From NCBI RefSeq assembly GCF_020184175.1, contig NC_065530.1:33581260-33645259 (forward strand): 64,000 nt of DNA, read 5' to 3'. Within the stretch, counting starts at the first letter, position 1; each line of letters opens with the position of its first letter. Under the pieces are notes generated by a model that searched no databases, was not told where the DNA came from, and saw only the letters and a program-made list of their open reading frames with translations. Positions 24,291-35,400 of this stretch are shown one piece after another. The translations under genes and the position numbers were made by a program. The stretch comes from Aphis gossypii (Eukaryota; Arthropoda; Insecta; Hemiptera; Aphididae).

Positions 24291-27200
24291 TGAACTCCAT
24301 CGGCGACGGCGGCGGTGTGGATGAGCTTCCATATTTGACCTGGTCCACCTTTGGGGATCTAACCCCAACGCGGTTATATAGTAGGTATATTAAAATGTCG
24401 TTCTATACTTCTATATAAACTTGTTCAAAGTAATGTTGTTTACGATAGTGAATTATCCAATAACATCCAAAAACATTGAGAACAACCGTTGAAAACACGA
24501 CACTGTTTATTTTTTTTTATCTTTTTAATAATTCGTATAGAAGCAACACCGTATTATGTATACAATACTTTATTCATTAATGTTTTCTTACGTGAAAAGA
24601 ATGACCCTACTTTAACACAACAAATTTTCTCACATCAACAAGCCTATCGATCATATTCAGCCTGACAGTAGTCCACGTTTCACAAACTGTATACAATAAT
24701 TCAATTTATTCAAAACGATCCATATAATATTTATATATTTTATGGAGTAGTAAACATTTTTTTCCTAAAAAGAAGGGGATTCATGGTTCATTTTTTTTCC
24801 TTTTTAATATATACTTTTGTTAGTCAATAATATAGTAGATGTTAAAAAAAATTAGAAAAAAAATTATGAAATTTAATAGTTGACATTATAAAAATTAATT
24901 TTAAATATTGTTATTTATAAATACTATTGCTTTATATTAATTAAAGCAAATAAAGGTACATAATTGTTTACTTATTTTCTAGACTTTTCAAGTTATGTGC
25001 AATAAACTGTATTAAATACACTGATGTAGCGATGAGTTTTGAATATTAGTAAATACTTGAGAATTTTAGTTAATAAAATGTATAAAAGAATTACGTATAA
25101 CTAATTTAAATTTATATTTAAAGTATAGATGATAAAAATGTTTACCTACATAAAAATATGAATAAGTACCTTCAAAAAAAAAAAAAATTGAATTCAATAC
25201 CTATATATTTTTTTATAGTTATATATTATTATTTAGTACAACTATAGTTATACATTTTAATTTATTAAATCTTAACCGATTTCGAATTATCATCGGATAT
25301 ATTTCGTATGACTAAAATTATAAATTTAAATTTTTAAGGTATATATAATAATTGATAATTATGTAGAGTTTTATCAACACCAACGTTGGCTTTGTTTATG
25401 TTACAAGTTACAAGCGTATTCGTGCCAATACCACAAATTCGAAATTAAAAAACCATAAAACTGTCATTCGACATTTCTTATAACATATTAAAAACAACTA
25501 AAATACCTAGTGAGTCTATCATTGATTCACATTTAACATCGAAATGATTTACGAATTTACGTTTCAATGGTCTTTAGGGGTTGTAATCATTATATTCGAG
25601 GGTGAGGGTAACTTTCAGGATATTCGGTAGTCATAACAGTGTTTATTCACGCCACTTATACGGAAATCCCTTAAACGTCTGCAAATCGAATCATCATGTT
25701 TTGTTTTTAGTTATCTAATCGTTTCAATTATCCTTTTTTTATTAACAACCTTTTTTGTTAATTTCGACCAGTCTTCTGTTTTATAGGTTGATACCTTAGG
25801 CGGTCGGCAGAAGCGGCGTCGGCGACGGCTATTATATAGAATACGGTCGGTGAGAAACTCCGATTTATCTGGCGGTGTACACACAAAAACACGATAATGA
25901 TAAATCGACACGGTCAAACCCTCAACCGAATGTCAAACACAAATTGATGGGTTATTCGTCTGGGAAAAACAATACCACGCTAATAATTTATACGTACGGG
26001 AAGTACATTTCATATAGAACAATCAAAACTGCTTTCCGAAGTCTGTCTGGCGTTTTATAAAACGTTTAAAAAATTTCAAGTCCACGAGAGTTAATTATAT
26101 TAGCGATCGTATACATAATTTATTTCAATAAATGAAAATGACGCAGGTAATAGGCGAACTAGTGATAAACGGTGGCGTCGGAAAGTTAATTATGATTTTT
26201 AGTATTACTGTACGCTTAAATACTGTCATAATGGTAGTTATGTGTGTACATTTATAACTGAATATTTTGTGCAGTACATAATTATTGCACAGTTATAATA
26301 ATTACTTTTAGTTTATAGTAATTTAATTTTTTCTCGTATTTTTGTATGAAACATCTTCGCGTGTAAAGTTGTGATATTATAAAAATACTATAAAAATAAT
26401 AATTTGACAACAGTCATTCTTCGGAGGTACTTACTGGGTTTATGTGAAAAGTTACCATATAGAGTATGAAAGATTTTATTAAAAAAAAAAAAAGACGTCG
26501 GTCTTCTCTCCCCTTATATGATTCAAACAAACAATAAACGGGGTGAATTTAAATTCATGAAGTGATAAATGAAGTAACACATGTATGAGTAGTTGAAAAC
26601 TTTTTATGTGTTCTTACTTCTCAGTAAGTAGGTATGTGCACAGTGTGGCAGTTGAAAAATTATTGTTTGTAAATATGAAATTATAGAAGTACAAAAATAT
26701 TATTAAATCATTATTGGTTATTACTTATTACAGTTATTAGTAAATAATAGGTACTTTTTACTTTTAATATTGTAATAGAATCAGCGAAAATGTTTTCAAA
26801 ATTTAATAATGTATAGTGTACCGCCTACAAATTATAATTATTGGACATCTGAATACACGGATCTGTTAATTAATTAACATCATTATTTACAGAGTAAAGA
26901 GTACAAAGTAAGATTGAAATTCTCAGATTTAAATAACATAAAAAATAATTATTATATACATATTGAATAATGATATATAATAGGTATGTTATTGTACATA
27001 TTATGTGAATACTATTTTTTTAATTTTAAAGTGTAAACACTGTAAACAAATAGTTTTAGCGTTTTGATTTTTAACACTGCAGATCACTAATTCCGTTTTA
27101 TAGAACAACTATAGTACACTTGAGCTGACGACACCATATGAAATTATACCACCACTGTGCGGGTGTCCCTCGTCAAAACAAAGTTTACGGCCAAAACAAT

Positions 27201-27519
27201 AAGTATACAGAATGCAATGTCAAACTTTCTTGGACAGTTAGACATGCTGCGTTAGTATTATATACACTTCTATGTGTACATTATATATAGATATAATAGT
27301 GTAATAGTGCTTCAAAATATGATGTATACATATACAATTTGTATGGCGTATTATCGGTTTTTGGGAAGTTACACGGTAAAAACAAAAAACTCCTTCCTGG
27401 TGTCTTTATACGATAACTTTTGATATTTCATATGGCGTTCGCATAAAGTATACGCATTACGTCAAAGTAGGTATATAGGTATACGATAAATGTGGCTGTT
27501 TGTTTACGCGCAATATATT
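24291..27519. other. Gene-less DNA just 3' of the pb exon (intronic)
   Basis: Small CpG patches lie near 24298-24330 (CGGCGACGGCGGCGG) and 25795-25860 (CGGTCGGCAGAAGCGGCGTCGG). The rest is AT-rich. The conserved-looking mixed-complexity stretch at 27120-27480 contains no useful frame. Confidence 0.45.
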
Positions 27520-27542
27520 TTATAATAATATAATGTGTTCAC

Positions 27543-27555
27543 GAAACTTACCTTG
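27543..27555 (-). other. pb: 5' splice site (donor) of pb first coding exon
   Basis: Read on the minus strand this is CAAG|GTAAGT, an excellent match to the insect donor consensus MAG|GTRAGT. The last exonic base is 27552 and the first intronic base is 27551. It sits 12 codons after YPWM. Established Hox2/pb genes also have an intron between the hexapeptide and the homeobox. The junction is phase 1, so the next exon must supply the last two bases of a Gly codon. Seen directly in sequence; use in vivo is inferred. Confidence 0.9.
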
Positions 27556-28128
27556 ATGGTTGTTCTTCCTGGTGGTCTTTTTCTCCTTCATCCAAGGATA
27601 CTCTTGCTGTCCACCGCCTCCGCCGGCACCGATCCCGCCGCCACCACCGCCGCCGACCTGCTGGTCCGCCTGCATCTGGTACATGGCAGCGGCGGCTGCG
27701 GCGGCGGCAGCGACTTGGTGGTGCTGCTGCTGCTGGTGTTGAGAGTCCACCGGCGACACGTTATCGTTACCGCCGCCGCCACCGCCTCCCATCACGTGGT
27801 GCATCATGTAGTCGGGAACGGCGGCCGGCTGATAGTCGGCCGCGTGGTGGTCCATCTGCGGCCCGGCCGCGGACACGGCCGCCATCCAAAACCCGTTGCC
27901 GTCCTGCAGACCGGCCGCCACCGGCGAGTCCTTCATGGCCATGGCGGTCGCCGCGTACATGTCTCCCTTGCGATCTCCGCCGCCGCAATCGTCGTCGTCG
28001 TCTTCGTCGTCGGCGGCCGTGGCGGCGTGCAACGTGTCGGCCAACATCTGCGGGCCGCCGAACGCGCCCAACATCAGCTGCTGCTGTTTGCCGGGTCGCA
28101 GGTCGGCCTCAGTGTTTTTTAGCATCAT
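27552..28128 (-). CDS. pb: proboscipedia (Hox2-class homeotic protein), first coding exon
   Basis: This exon encodes the N-terminal 192 residues of a Hox transcription factor; pb orthologues specify mouthpart identity in insects. Near the 3' end is EYPWMKEKKTTRKNNHQ (YPWM at residues 177-180). The YPWM hexapeptide recruits the Extradenticle/PBX cofactor, and the following KEKKTxRK block is characteristic of the Hox2/pb group. Before it lie an acidic run (residues 40-47, DDEDDDDD), Gly tracts (114-120 and 159-173), a His/Gln run (131-138) and an Ala run (140-148), all typical Hox linker low complexity. The start is the first of two tandem Met codons; an in-frame TGA lies 30 nt upstream at 28156-28158. 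The exon ends at CAAG|GTAAGT, splitting a Gly codon (phase 1). The open frame runs only ten more codons into the intron. No homeodomain is present here, so the gene is incomplete in this window. The vertebrate Hox2 N-terminal block (GFINSQPS-like) is not visible. Class assignment is firm; exact start and orthology are slightly less so. Confidence 0.93.
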
Positions 28129-28640
28129 TCCGAATGCGTGGCGACGGTATATTTTTCACGCGAAAATCGTTTGTTGTTTTCGATGTATATCACCCGCGCA
28201 CGACAATACTATTATATTATACCAACCGGTACGACTATCGCGGCCGCGGTGTATATTATAATAATAATATATTATTATATTATATTATAGCGACTTATAA
28301 CATATTATTATTATAGTAGTAGAGTCTAAAATAGTAACTATAAGTAATAGTATATAGTAATAGAAGTGACAGTATATTTTAGTATAATATAGGTGTAATA
28401 GTGGTGTAATTTTACATCTGCGGTAGTTTATATTATTGATAATATTGATATTAAAATCGTATAACGTCAGTACCGAAATAATATTTTAGAAACGGCTTTC
28501 ACGACGGCGATTTAATACGAAAACGAAATAAAACTCGCGCACATTCATCGCACAATTAATTCACGCCCGAACGATAATAGTAAAATATAATATATTATCA
28601 TAGGTATATAGCACTGGCTGCTGGACGTTTAGCAGACGTC
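28129..28640 (-). promoter_or_regulatory. pb: 5' UTR / promoter-proximal region of pb
   Basis: This is the sequence immediately upstream of the pb start. The first ~120 bp (28129-28250) is of mixed composition with in-frame stops, as expected of a leader. It is followed by a very AT-rich block at 28251-28320 made of TAT/ATA repeats. No unambiguous TATA box with initiator can be picked, because TA-rich words saturate the region. The transcription start could lie here or in the CpG-rich block beyond 28620. No coding potential was seen. Confidence 0.4.
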
Positions 28641-29060
28641 GTGGTCGAACGTAGTCCGCCGACTGTCGGCCATCGGACGCGTATGTCGATGTCGTCTTCG
28701 CAGTCGTCGCAGTCGCAGCAGAGTGTACAGTGCCAGTCGCGGCGGATGAAGCGATACGCCGACGATGGCGCGCGACCGAACGATAGTTTTATTATTATTA
28801 TTATTATTCCCCGTTCCCGACACTACCGCACGCCGCGCGCAGCACATGAACCGTACGTCGTGCGCCTGCGCCGCTATCGGTACGACGGGGCCGCCTTTTC
28901 TCCGCCGCCGACACTGTCAGTCACCACCACCACCACCACCACCACCGCAGCCACCACCGCCGCCGCCACCGCTGCCACACAGCAGCCGCAGCCGATGATT
29001 TTTCCCGCGCACCACCTGTCAATCATTACACACACGCGTGCGCGCGCAAACGTTTTATTT
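28620..29060. promoter_or_regulatory. CpG-rich block upstream of pb (candidate promoter or distal 5' UTR)
   Basis: This block is strongly enriched in GC and CpG compared with the AT-rich surroundings. It contains many CGTCG/GACGAC words, a GCCATC core near 28667 (similar to the Pho/YY1 core), a CAG/TCG trinucleotide-rich part near 28690-28740 and a CAC repeat near 28922. Open frames exist on both strands (for example 28641-29096 plus and 28629-28847 minus). Their products are Ser/Gln, Ile and Thr/Pro homopolymers without any domain, so I read them as products of the base composition. Position 0.5-0.9 kb upstream of the pb start fits a promoter or leader exon. Confidence 0.45.
28922..28976. 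repeat. Trinucleotide CAC/CCG repeat
   Basis: About eight perfect CAC units start at 28922, followed by degenerate CCN units (CCG, CAG, CCA). It lies in the CpG-rich block upstream of pb. It gives a Thr, Pro or Val/Gly/Trp-type homopolymer depending on frame, so apparent coding here is an artefact. Confidence 0.85.
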
Positions 29061-29605
29061 TATACTCCAGCGTGTTACCTACGACTTACTGTATAATAAT
29101 ATTATCAAGTATATATTATTTTTTATATTATATATAAACTGTATATTATATTTAATATTAATATAAACGCAAAATGTGTATATATATACCTATAATATTT
29201 GGCGCCTTATCCACTCGTTATATACTAATCATCCGTCCAAAACGCGCTCCCATCATCACCACTATATAGGTACTCTACGATTATACGTCTATTACATTTA
29301 TACATTTTATTTTATCCACTTTCGAAGGAAAAATCTAAAGGTTATATTAAAACTATTCTGAACGTTGAATTCAATCATATTTATTAAAACTATATTATTC
29401 TGTATAACTTGTATAAATACCTATATAGTATATACATTGTTCAACACAGTTAGGTATATATGAGTATATAGGTATATATCGTACACCGGAAGATGAATTT
29501 TTGCTTTGTAAATAGGTATATTTATTTTGTATACACAGCTAAGATACAGTTAACTTTGTTAAAATCTGCAATTGCCCTTTATAGTTTATAGAGTATATAA
29601 ACCCT

Positions 29606-29627
29606 TATATATATATATATATATATA
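29606..29627. repeat. (TA)11 microsatellite
   Basis: Eleven perfect TA units directly before the decayed LINE fragment. Confidence 0.9.
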
Positions 29628-29639
29628 CCCTTTAAGAAA

Positions 29640-30062
29640 ACCTAAAAAACCAATAAGGAAGCGGCAACGTGAGAAAAAAGTATACTCAGGAAAATGTATG
29701 GGAAATACTTTAATGCTCAGACAAATGAATAGAGGAAACTATATACACAACGATGAACTGCCAGCCTTTTTTTCAACAAACGCATATATATATACTGAAA
29801 GAGCTTAAAAAAATAAGACTACAGTTTGGGCAGGTCACATGGAGGAAGTAATGATTCACTAATAAGAAAAGTAATTGCTGAGGAAACCCCAATAAAAGAA
29901 GGAGATGACCTCTTAGAAGACCACGTTTAATATGATGGGATAAGACTGTGTTAAAAAAGATGCTGGAATAGTGTGGAGCCAAATTGTACCTATAATTGGC
30001 AAAAATTAGTAGAAGATAGAGATTATAGATGGCAATGTATTGACTTGGAAGTATGGTCTTGA
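29640..30062 (+). mobile_element. Decayed non-LTR retrotransposon fragment (C-terminal end of reverse transcriptase polyprotein)
   Basis: Joined across frames, this strand resembles the C-terminal tail of arthropod LINE endonuclease/reverse-transcriptase proteins. Near 29725-29760 it reads MNRGNYIHNDEL (compare the family's WRRRYNxEL). Near 29827 it reads WAGHM (family WAGHV/I). Next come SLIRKVIAEETPI and then EGDDLLEDHV, where the family has RPxGRPRLRW. The end, 29976-30059, reads PNCTYNWQKLVEDRDYRWQC..LEVWS before a TGA stop; the family ends in W..L..DRD.WR...e. At least two frameshifts and several stops break it. It is a dead 3'-truncated copy (about 0.4 kb, the rest of the element missing) inserted about 1.5 kb upstream of the pb start. 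The clade (Jockey, R1 or RTE-like) cannot be decided by eye. The 5' boundary is approximate. Confidence 0.8.
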
Positions 30063-31124
30063 ATGACCAAAACCAAAAATGAAGATGTATATATAGTATA
30101 CACTATATACACAGTACTATAATACAATAAATAGATTTATGCCCCCTACCATATATTATGAACTAATATGACATGATACATATACTATAATAATACTATC
30201 GGATTAGTATATTAATAAATAATTATTATATTCGATATAATGATTATGATTTCACCATTACGCAGTTACTATGCTATTAGGTATAGGTACATAGTTTCAT
30301 ATAAAAAAAAGTTTTATCGAAAATATATACTTAGATACAAATATTTTCAAAAATTGCATATAGAACAATTGTTTTATTATTTAGTAAGTTTTAGTCTTGT
30401 TTTCATATAATTGTAATACATGTTAAATTCTAAGAAATATATAGGTACATTTGTCATTTTTAGTTTTTACTCATTAAAATATATACAACATAGATCATGA
30501 AACGATATGACCTACCTCAACAAGTAATGGCATTGTACCTATAGCTGGTACTTGGTAATTGGTATTGTGTGTCATTGGTACATAATTAACGACAAGACTA
30601 TGTCTATAATCTATATATAGCATACGCCATTATATGAGCATTTATTAGTATTAATCAGAAAATTGTAACCTAAGTTTTAGGTGTAGAGAAAAGCATGGTA
30701 TTTAAAAGATGAATTATTTAGAGGTTATTATTATATATTTTTATTTATTTATCAAATACCTACTTAAATACTAAAATGCTTATTTAAAAATAGTAATATA
30801 TATTTATTTATAAGTGAGTAACTATAACAAGTATAGTTTCCCATTTTACAATTCATTATAATATTATAATATTATAAACATATTACTGCAGTATTATACA
30901 GGTTAGGTTATTATAGTAGATGTTATAGGTTCCTATACTATCTATGTATAGGAAGCAATAGATTAATAGATTCATTTAAAATTATAATATAATATTATAT
31001 TACCTATAAGATTATATAATTTGATTTAATTTTTAAATAACATCGATTCGTAAAATACCAAAAGTCTTTAAGTTATAATCATTATTTATACCACCTTGAT
31101 TACATGCTTGTGTTAAAAATTGTA

Positions 31125-31170
31125 TATATTTAATTGAGGGGGCTATATTGCCCTCTTTGGGAAACACTGA
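31125..31170. mobile_element. Terminal fragment of a hAT-like element
   Basis: On the reverse strand this begins CAGTGTTTCCCAAAG, resembling hAT-type terminal repeats (CAGTGnTTCCCAAAC), and continues into a GC-richer AGGGCAATATAGCCCCC stretch that contrasts with the AT-rich flanks. The opposite end is not clear. A weak partner (AGTATAGTTTCCCA near 30830) would give a ~340-bp element. This is a remnant at best. Confidence 0.35.
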
Positions 31171-31327
31171 TATACTATTATATGTTATCATCATAATATG
31201 GACCTGCTATAGGTATGTACCTACATTGTATACATTATATAAGTGTATGCATATTCTTTCAATATAATTTATTCGCACAATTATGCGACTGTTGAAGTAT
31301 AATGAAGTATATATTATATAGCATTAA

Positions 31328-31624
31328 TAGTGGTGTAACTATAAGATGGATCAGGGGGTTCGGATACATCCGGACCATTTGCTTATTAGGGTACCAAAAT
31401 AATATAATGTTTTTCTTTTAATAATTTATAATAAACTATTAAAATACTATTTCTTCTTTAATAATTTAAAATGATTATACAATTTTGAATCAATAAACCA
31501 TACAACAATATTTTTAAAAAATATATAAAATGAATGGACCACTAATAAAATAAGACCACCTGGATTATGGGGTCCCGTTGAAAATTTCGCTCAGGGCTAA
31601 ATTTTGAAAAAACCTACGTCACTG
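31328..31624. mobile_element. Non-autonomous hAT-type MITE with target-site duplication
   Basis: The left end TAGTGGTGTAACTA and the right end (read inward on the other strand) CAGTGACGTAGGTT are matching terminal inverted repeats of the CAGTGGCGTA type common in arthropod hAT elements. They are flanked by near-identical 8-bp direct repeats, AGCATTAA at 31320-31327 and AGCATTGA at 31625-31632 (7 of 8 match). Eight-base target duplications are diagnostic of the hAT superfamily. The 297-bp body has no open frame, so it must be moved by a transposase encoded elsewhere. Old but well preserved. Confidence 0.72.
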
Positions 31625-31959
31625 AGCATTGAGCACTAAAATTTATTAACTCTAACAAGCAATGTAAGTATGTGTTTCGTATAAAACGTGCATAATAGCC
31701 ACACGGATTGTATATTAATATTTGAAATAAGTAAATGAAAAATGAAAAATAAATAATATAATATAGATAATCGTCAACGAGAAGCGAAATATTGTATTAT
31801 TGGTTGCTTTATTGTGCGTGTAATAACGATCGGTGTGATTTTTTTGAAATATTAACGAATTTCTATAGTAGCGGTGGATGTAGGTACCTATGTATAGATG
31901 ATAGATACAATGGTAGCAGTGTGTCGGAAATTCGTAACCTGCGAGGAGTATAATAATAT

Positions 31960-32430
31960 AACATAATATTATACCAGGTAGCTACGACGACTGTGTTTCA
32001 CATGATCCACTGACGAGCGATCAGTAGGTAGGTCGTCAATGTTTTGGTGGTGTATTTTTCCTCTCTCCCGACTGTCGCTAATTAAAAAATAAGCCCCCTA
32101 CCTCCCTCCCTCCCACCAACGACCGACGGCCGTCACCGCCGCGGAGACAATGAACGCCGCCACGTACAGGTGACGTGTCGTGCGTGTGTACGTGTGTGCG
32201 TGCGTGGGCCGTGGCGAGGGCCGCGCGGGGTCGGGCCAACCGGCCAATCGGCGACACGCGGTCCGACTGCAAACCACTCCTCCGCCGAGTCGTTCGTCCG
32301 TTTCGGTTCCGACTGCGCGCTCGTAACAACGCCGCACTGTTATTATTATAGTCATGTTATTCGGTAGTCGACTGCCGAGACGGTATTCGCGTATCTCGAT
32401 TCCGGCCTAGACGCACGTAAACAGAACGGA
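31960..32430. promoter_or_regulatory. CpG-rich block 4 kb upstream of pb; candidate upstream promoter or enhancer
   Basis: The core at 32085-32400 is among the most GC-rich stretches outside the pb exon, with dense CpG (GGCCGTCACCGCCGCGG, GGGCCGCGCGGGGTCGGG, CCGACTGCGCGCTCG). Both strands are open for 65-85 codons, but the peptides are Arg/Ala/Thr/Gly-rich and mutually overlapping, as CpG-rich DNA gives. A non-coding first exon or upstream promoter of pb, or a promoter of an unseen transcript, would fit. Confidence 0.4.
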
Positions 32431-35400
32431 AAACGTATTTATGACAAAATACGCCCGAAGCTGTGTCGAAGTGCATTGACATTATATGCAACAATATTAT
32501 ATATTATACCTAATATAAATTTTATTATATGTTATAGCCGCACTATAATAATAGTACAGTATTTACTATTTTTAAATATGACGTATAGAACAACACTCAT
32601 CAAATAATACGAAATACCTATACTTATACATACGAGATTATTATATATATGATAATGCAATAATATGTAGTACCTACCACTATAGTAGGTACCTATACTT
32701 AAATTATTAGTCTGTTATTATACATTACGATTCCTATATTTTTCACAAGTGCGTATAGGTATATATAATGTGATGAGCTTATTGTTGTACAGGTTTCGCT
32801 GTATTAAATTGCAGTATAGGTTAAATCAGTTACTTACCGAAAAATATATAAGACATATGTATTATCATGTTTAATAATAATACTTTTTTTATTACTTAAC
32901 GGAAAACACCATTATACGCATAAACATGTGTATCTATTGAAATAGCAATATTATTATGTATATAGGGTGCGTATTATAATATAATGCACCCTTCGGGCAT
33001 TTAATGAATTTCTATCGAGTAATATATGTAATATATTACTATATAGTATATGTATATGTTTTTTATATAATACCTTTTCAGTTTTCATCGAAGATCAATT
33101 GCAACATAATATACTATAATATAGGTAATATTTATGACGTGTTTTCGTAAGATGTAATTTAAAAATATACTTACCATATTATATCGTTTCAATAGAGTAT
33201 CCGTTCATATTTTTTTCAATTTTTTCCATCAGAAGATTTATATTTTTACAAGCAATAACCATCCTATGCCTATAAATAAATATATAATTTTTAGTATTTA
33301 TTGATATTAAACTATATTAGTAGGTACATAATATACTACGCAATAAGAACATGTTATAATCAAAAACGCGCAATATAGGTATATATATGTATAGCAAAAT
33401 AAAACAACAATAGAATAATACAGTCATATATCATACAAAGTCTAAGTTTTTATAATAAGTATAATAATATCAACTATAGGTACATTTATATAAATGTATT
33501 GTTTATAAGTACTTAATTATTATTAATTATTAAACCTGCAAAAATAAATTAAATACCTAATCGGTGTAGTCACATTATTAAATATCATCTATATATATAT
33601 ATACATTATATATAAAATGACGGAATAGGTATAAAAGTAAGTGATTTTTAATTTGATAAACATATTATACTAATATTACTGCAACTACCAAATTTATACT
33701 TTTTACAGAGTTTGGACTGGAAAATTATTTACTATTTTTAAATATATATATTCAGACAAAGGACACTGGACAGCTGCAGTTTGAAGGGTAGGTACTGCCG
33801 TAAAATAACGGTGTTAGTGTGTCATATATACTCTATAAATAAGTACGTTATTATGTATTTATAGTTTTTTTATTATATTTAATTAGACTTGAACAACAAT
33901 CAGATCATTTGAAAAATAATGGTTGTAAAAAAAAAAAAATTAAAACGATGGTATTTCAAAAACATGCATTTTGCAGCTTTATATATCTTGAAGTTTTCAA
34001 ATTATAATTGTATACATACATAGTTATTATAATTTATAATATGATATAGCCATAATATAGGTACTACCATGTATATATATATGCATATATATAATATATA
34101 CTATACATATATTCTACTTAAATATGGTTAACAACCATCTGAACCATCCAATAAATCTCATTCTAATTTTTTTCTTATTAACTCACTTGATTATTCTCTC
34201 TATATCTTTATCTAAAATGAGAACTATACCCGGCCCTTTTTAGTTTTTACTATAATTTATTAAAGCAGATAATATTTTTTTAAATGTTGATGCATCTATA
34301 AGACATCTATATACAGTAATTTCTGAGTTATTATATACGAATTAATAGATATACCTACATGATATTATGCATAATATGTATTATTATTTTTTATACCTAC
34401 ATACATTTTGGATTTTGAACAAACGATATACATGTATTGATTTTACAATATTAAATTTATTTTTGTTTATATATTATAGATTCTACAAGACTTTTCGGGG
34501 CCATAAAAATGATTCGATAATAGGGGTGATATTGGTAGAAAATTGGATCTAGTTGGTGCTATAAAAATAAATTTTATATAATCCGGAAAAACAAAAATAG
34601 TTAAGAAAAACCAGGGATTTTTAAGCAAATCAAATTTTCGACAAAATTGATTTCGTTTGATGGAGCAATTCAAAAACGAATAACCGTAGATATGGAAATT
34701 TCACCAAATACTTATATATTATTATAATTTTTTATTTACGATTTAATTTTCAAAATATTTTGACTATCATTAAAGATGTTTTTCTATAAATATTGTTTAA
34801 AAATTATTCACAGGGTAAAAATACTTGAAAATTAAATACAAAATTCTTTATAAATTTTTAAATTCTCAATTAAATCAAATCAAAAATCTATAAATACAAC
34901 ATTTTTTGAAGGCGCTTAAAGTTGTAATTTAAACAATTATTTTTTACATTCATTTGAAGTTATATAGAAATTAAATGATAAATTTATCAAAATCGCAAAA
35001 AAAATGATTAACTATTTGTTGTAGTAAAAAATTTATGGAAACTTTTCTTTTCATATCTAAGTTTTAAAAAGGTAATACAAAATTATACATAAATAATTCA
35101 TACTGAAACTGTAAAATTTAGTAAAAAGATATATAATGGCAATTTTTTTGTTTAACAAAATTGTTTATTTAAAGATAAATGACAGTATATTAATTATTAT
35201 TTTGTTATAATTTAAAAACATGGTTCGAGTGGAATTAAGACTTTTATGTAAATTTAATATTATTATGAATTTGACAATATGCACTGAAACTTTTTATGTA
35301 TTTTGAGATATTACCTATTTTTACAGTATTTACAGAAATTTGTTATTCAATTTTAAGTTATATATAAGTTAATAAAATATAGTATAAATACATATTATTT

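Larger units (their letters stand above)
1..27551 (-). other. pb: Inferred first intron of pb (5' part; acceptor not found)
   Basis: Everything downstream of the donor on the minus strand to the window edge lacks a recognisable homeobox. I looked by eye for the helix-3 signature WFQNRRMK on both strands, using its degenerate codons, and found none. No frame of useful length shows a homeodomain either. The simplest reading is a single large intron of at least 27.5 kb. A microexon between hexapeptide and homeobox, as in Drosophila pb, would be invisible here. The content is AT-rich DNA with scattered GC/CpG-rich islands and few recognisable transposons. Independent small genes inside the intron cannot be excluded. 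Confidence 0.6.
29061..31124. other. Gene-less AT-rich DNA upstream of pb
   Basis: Apart from the LINE fragment (29640-30062) and a (TA)11 run at 29606-29627, the stretch is AT-rich with many TATAGGTAC words. No gene. Confidence 0.45.

Noticed and set aside
27535..28122. 195-codon frame on the plus strand opposite the pb exon
   Set aside because: It is the complement of the pb coding exon; its Val/Leu/His/Arg runs mirror the Ala/Gly/Gln tracts of pb. Shadow frame.
28641..29096. 151-codon plus-strand frame upstream of pb
   Set aside because: It reads Ser/Gln, then Ile, then Thr/Ala homopolymers generated by trinucleotide repeats. No domain, and it overlaps frames on both strands.
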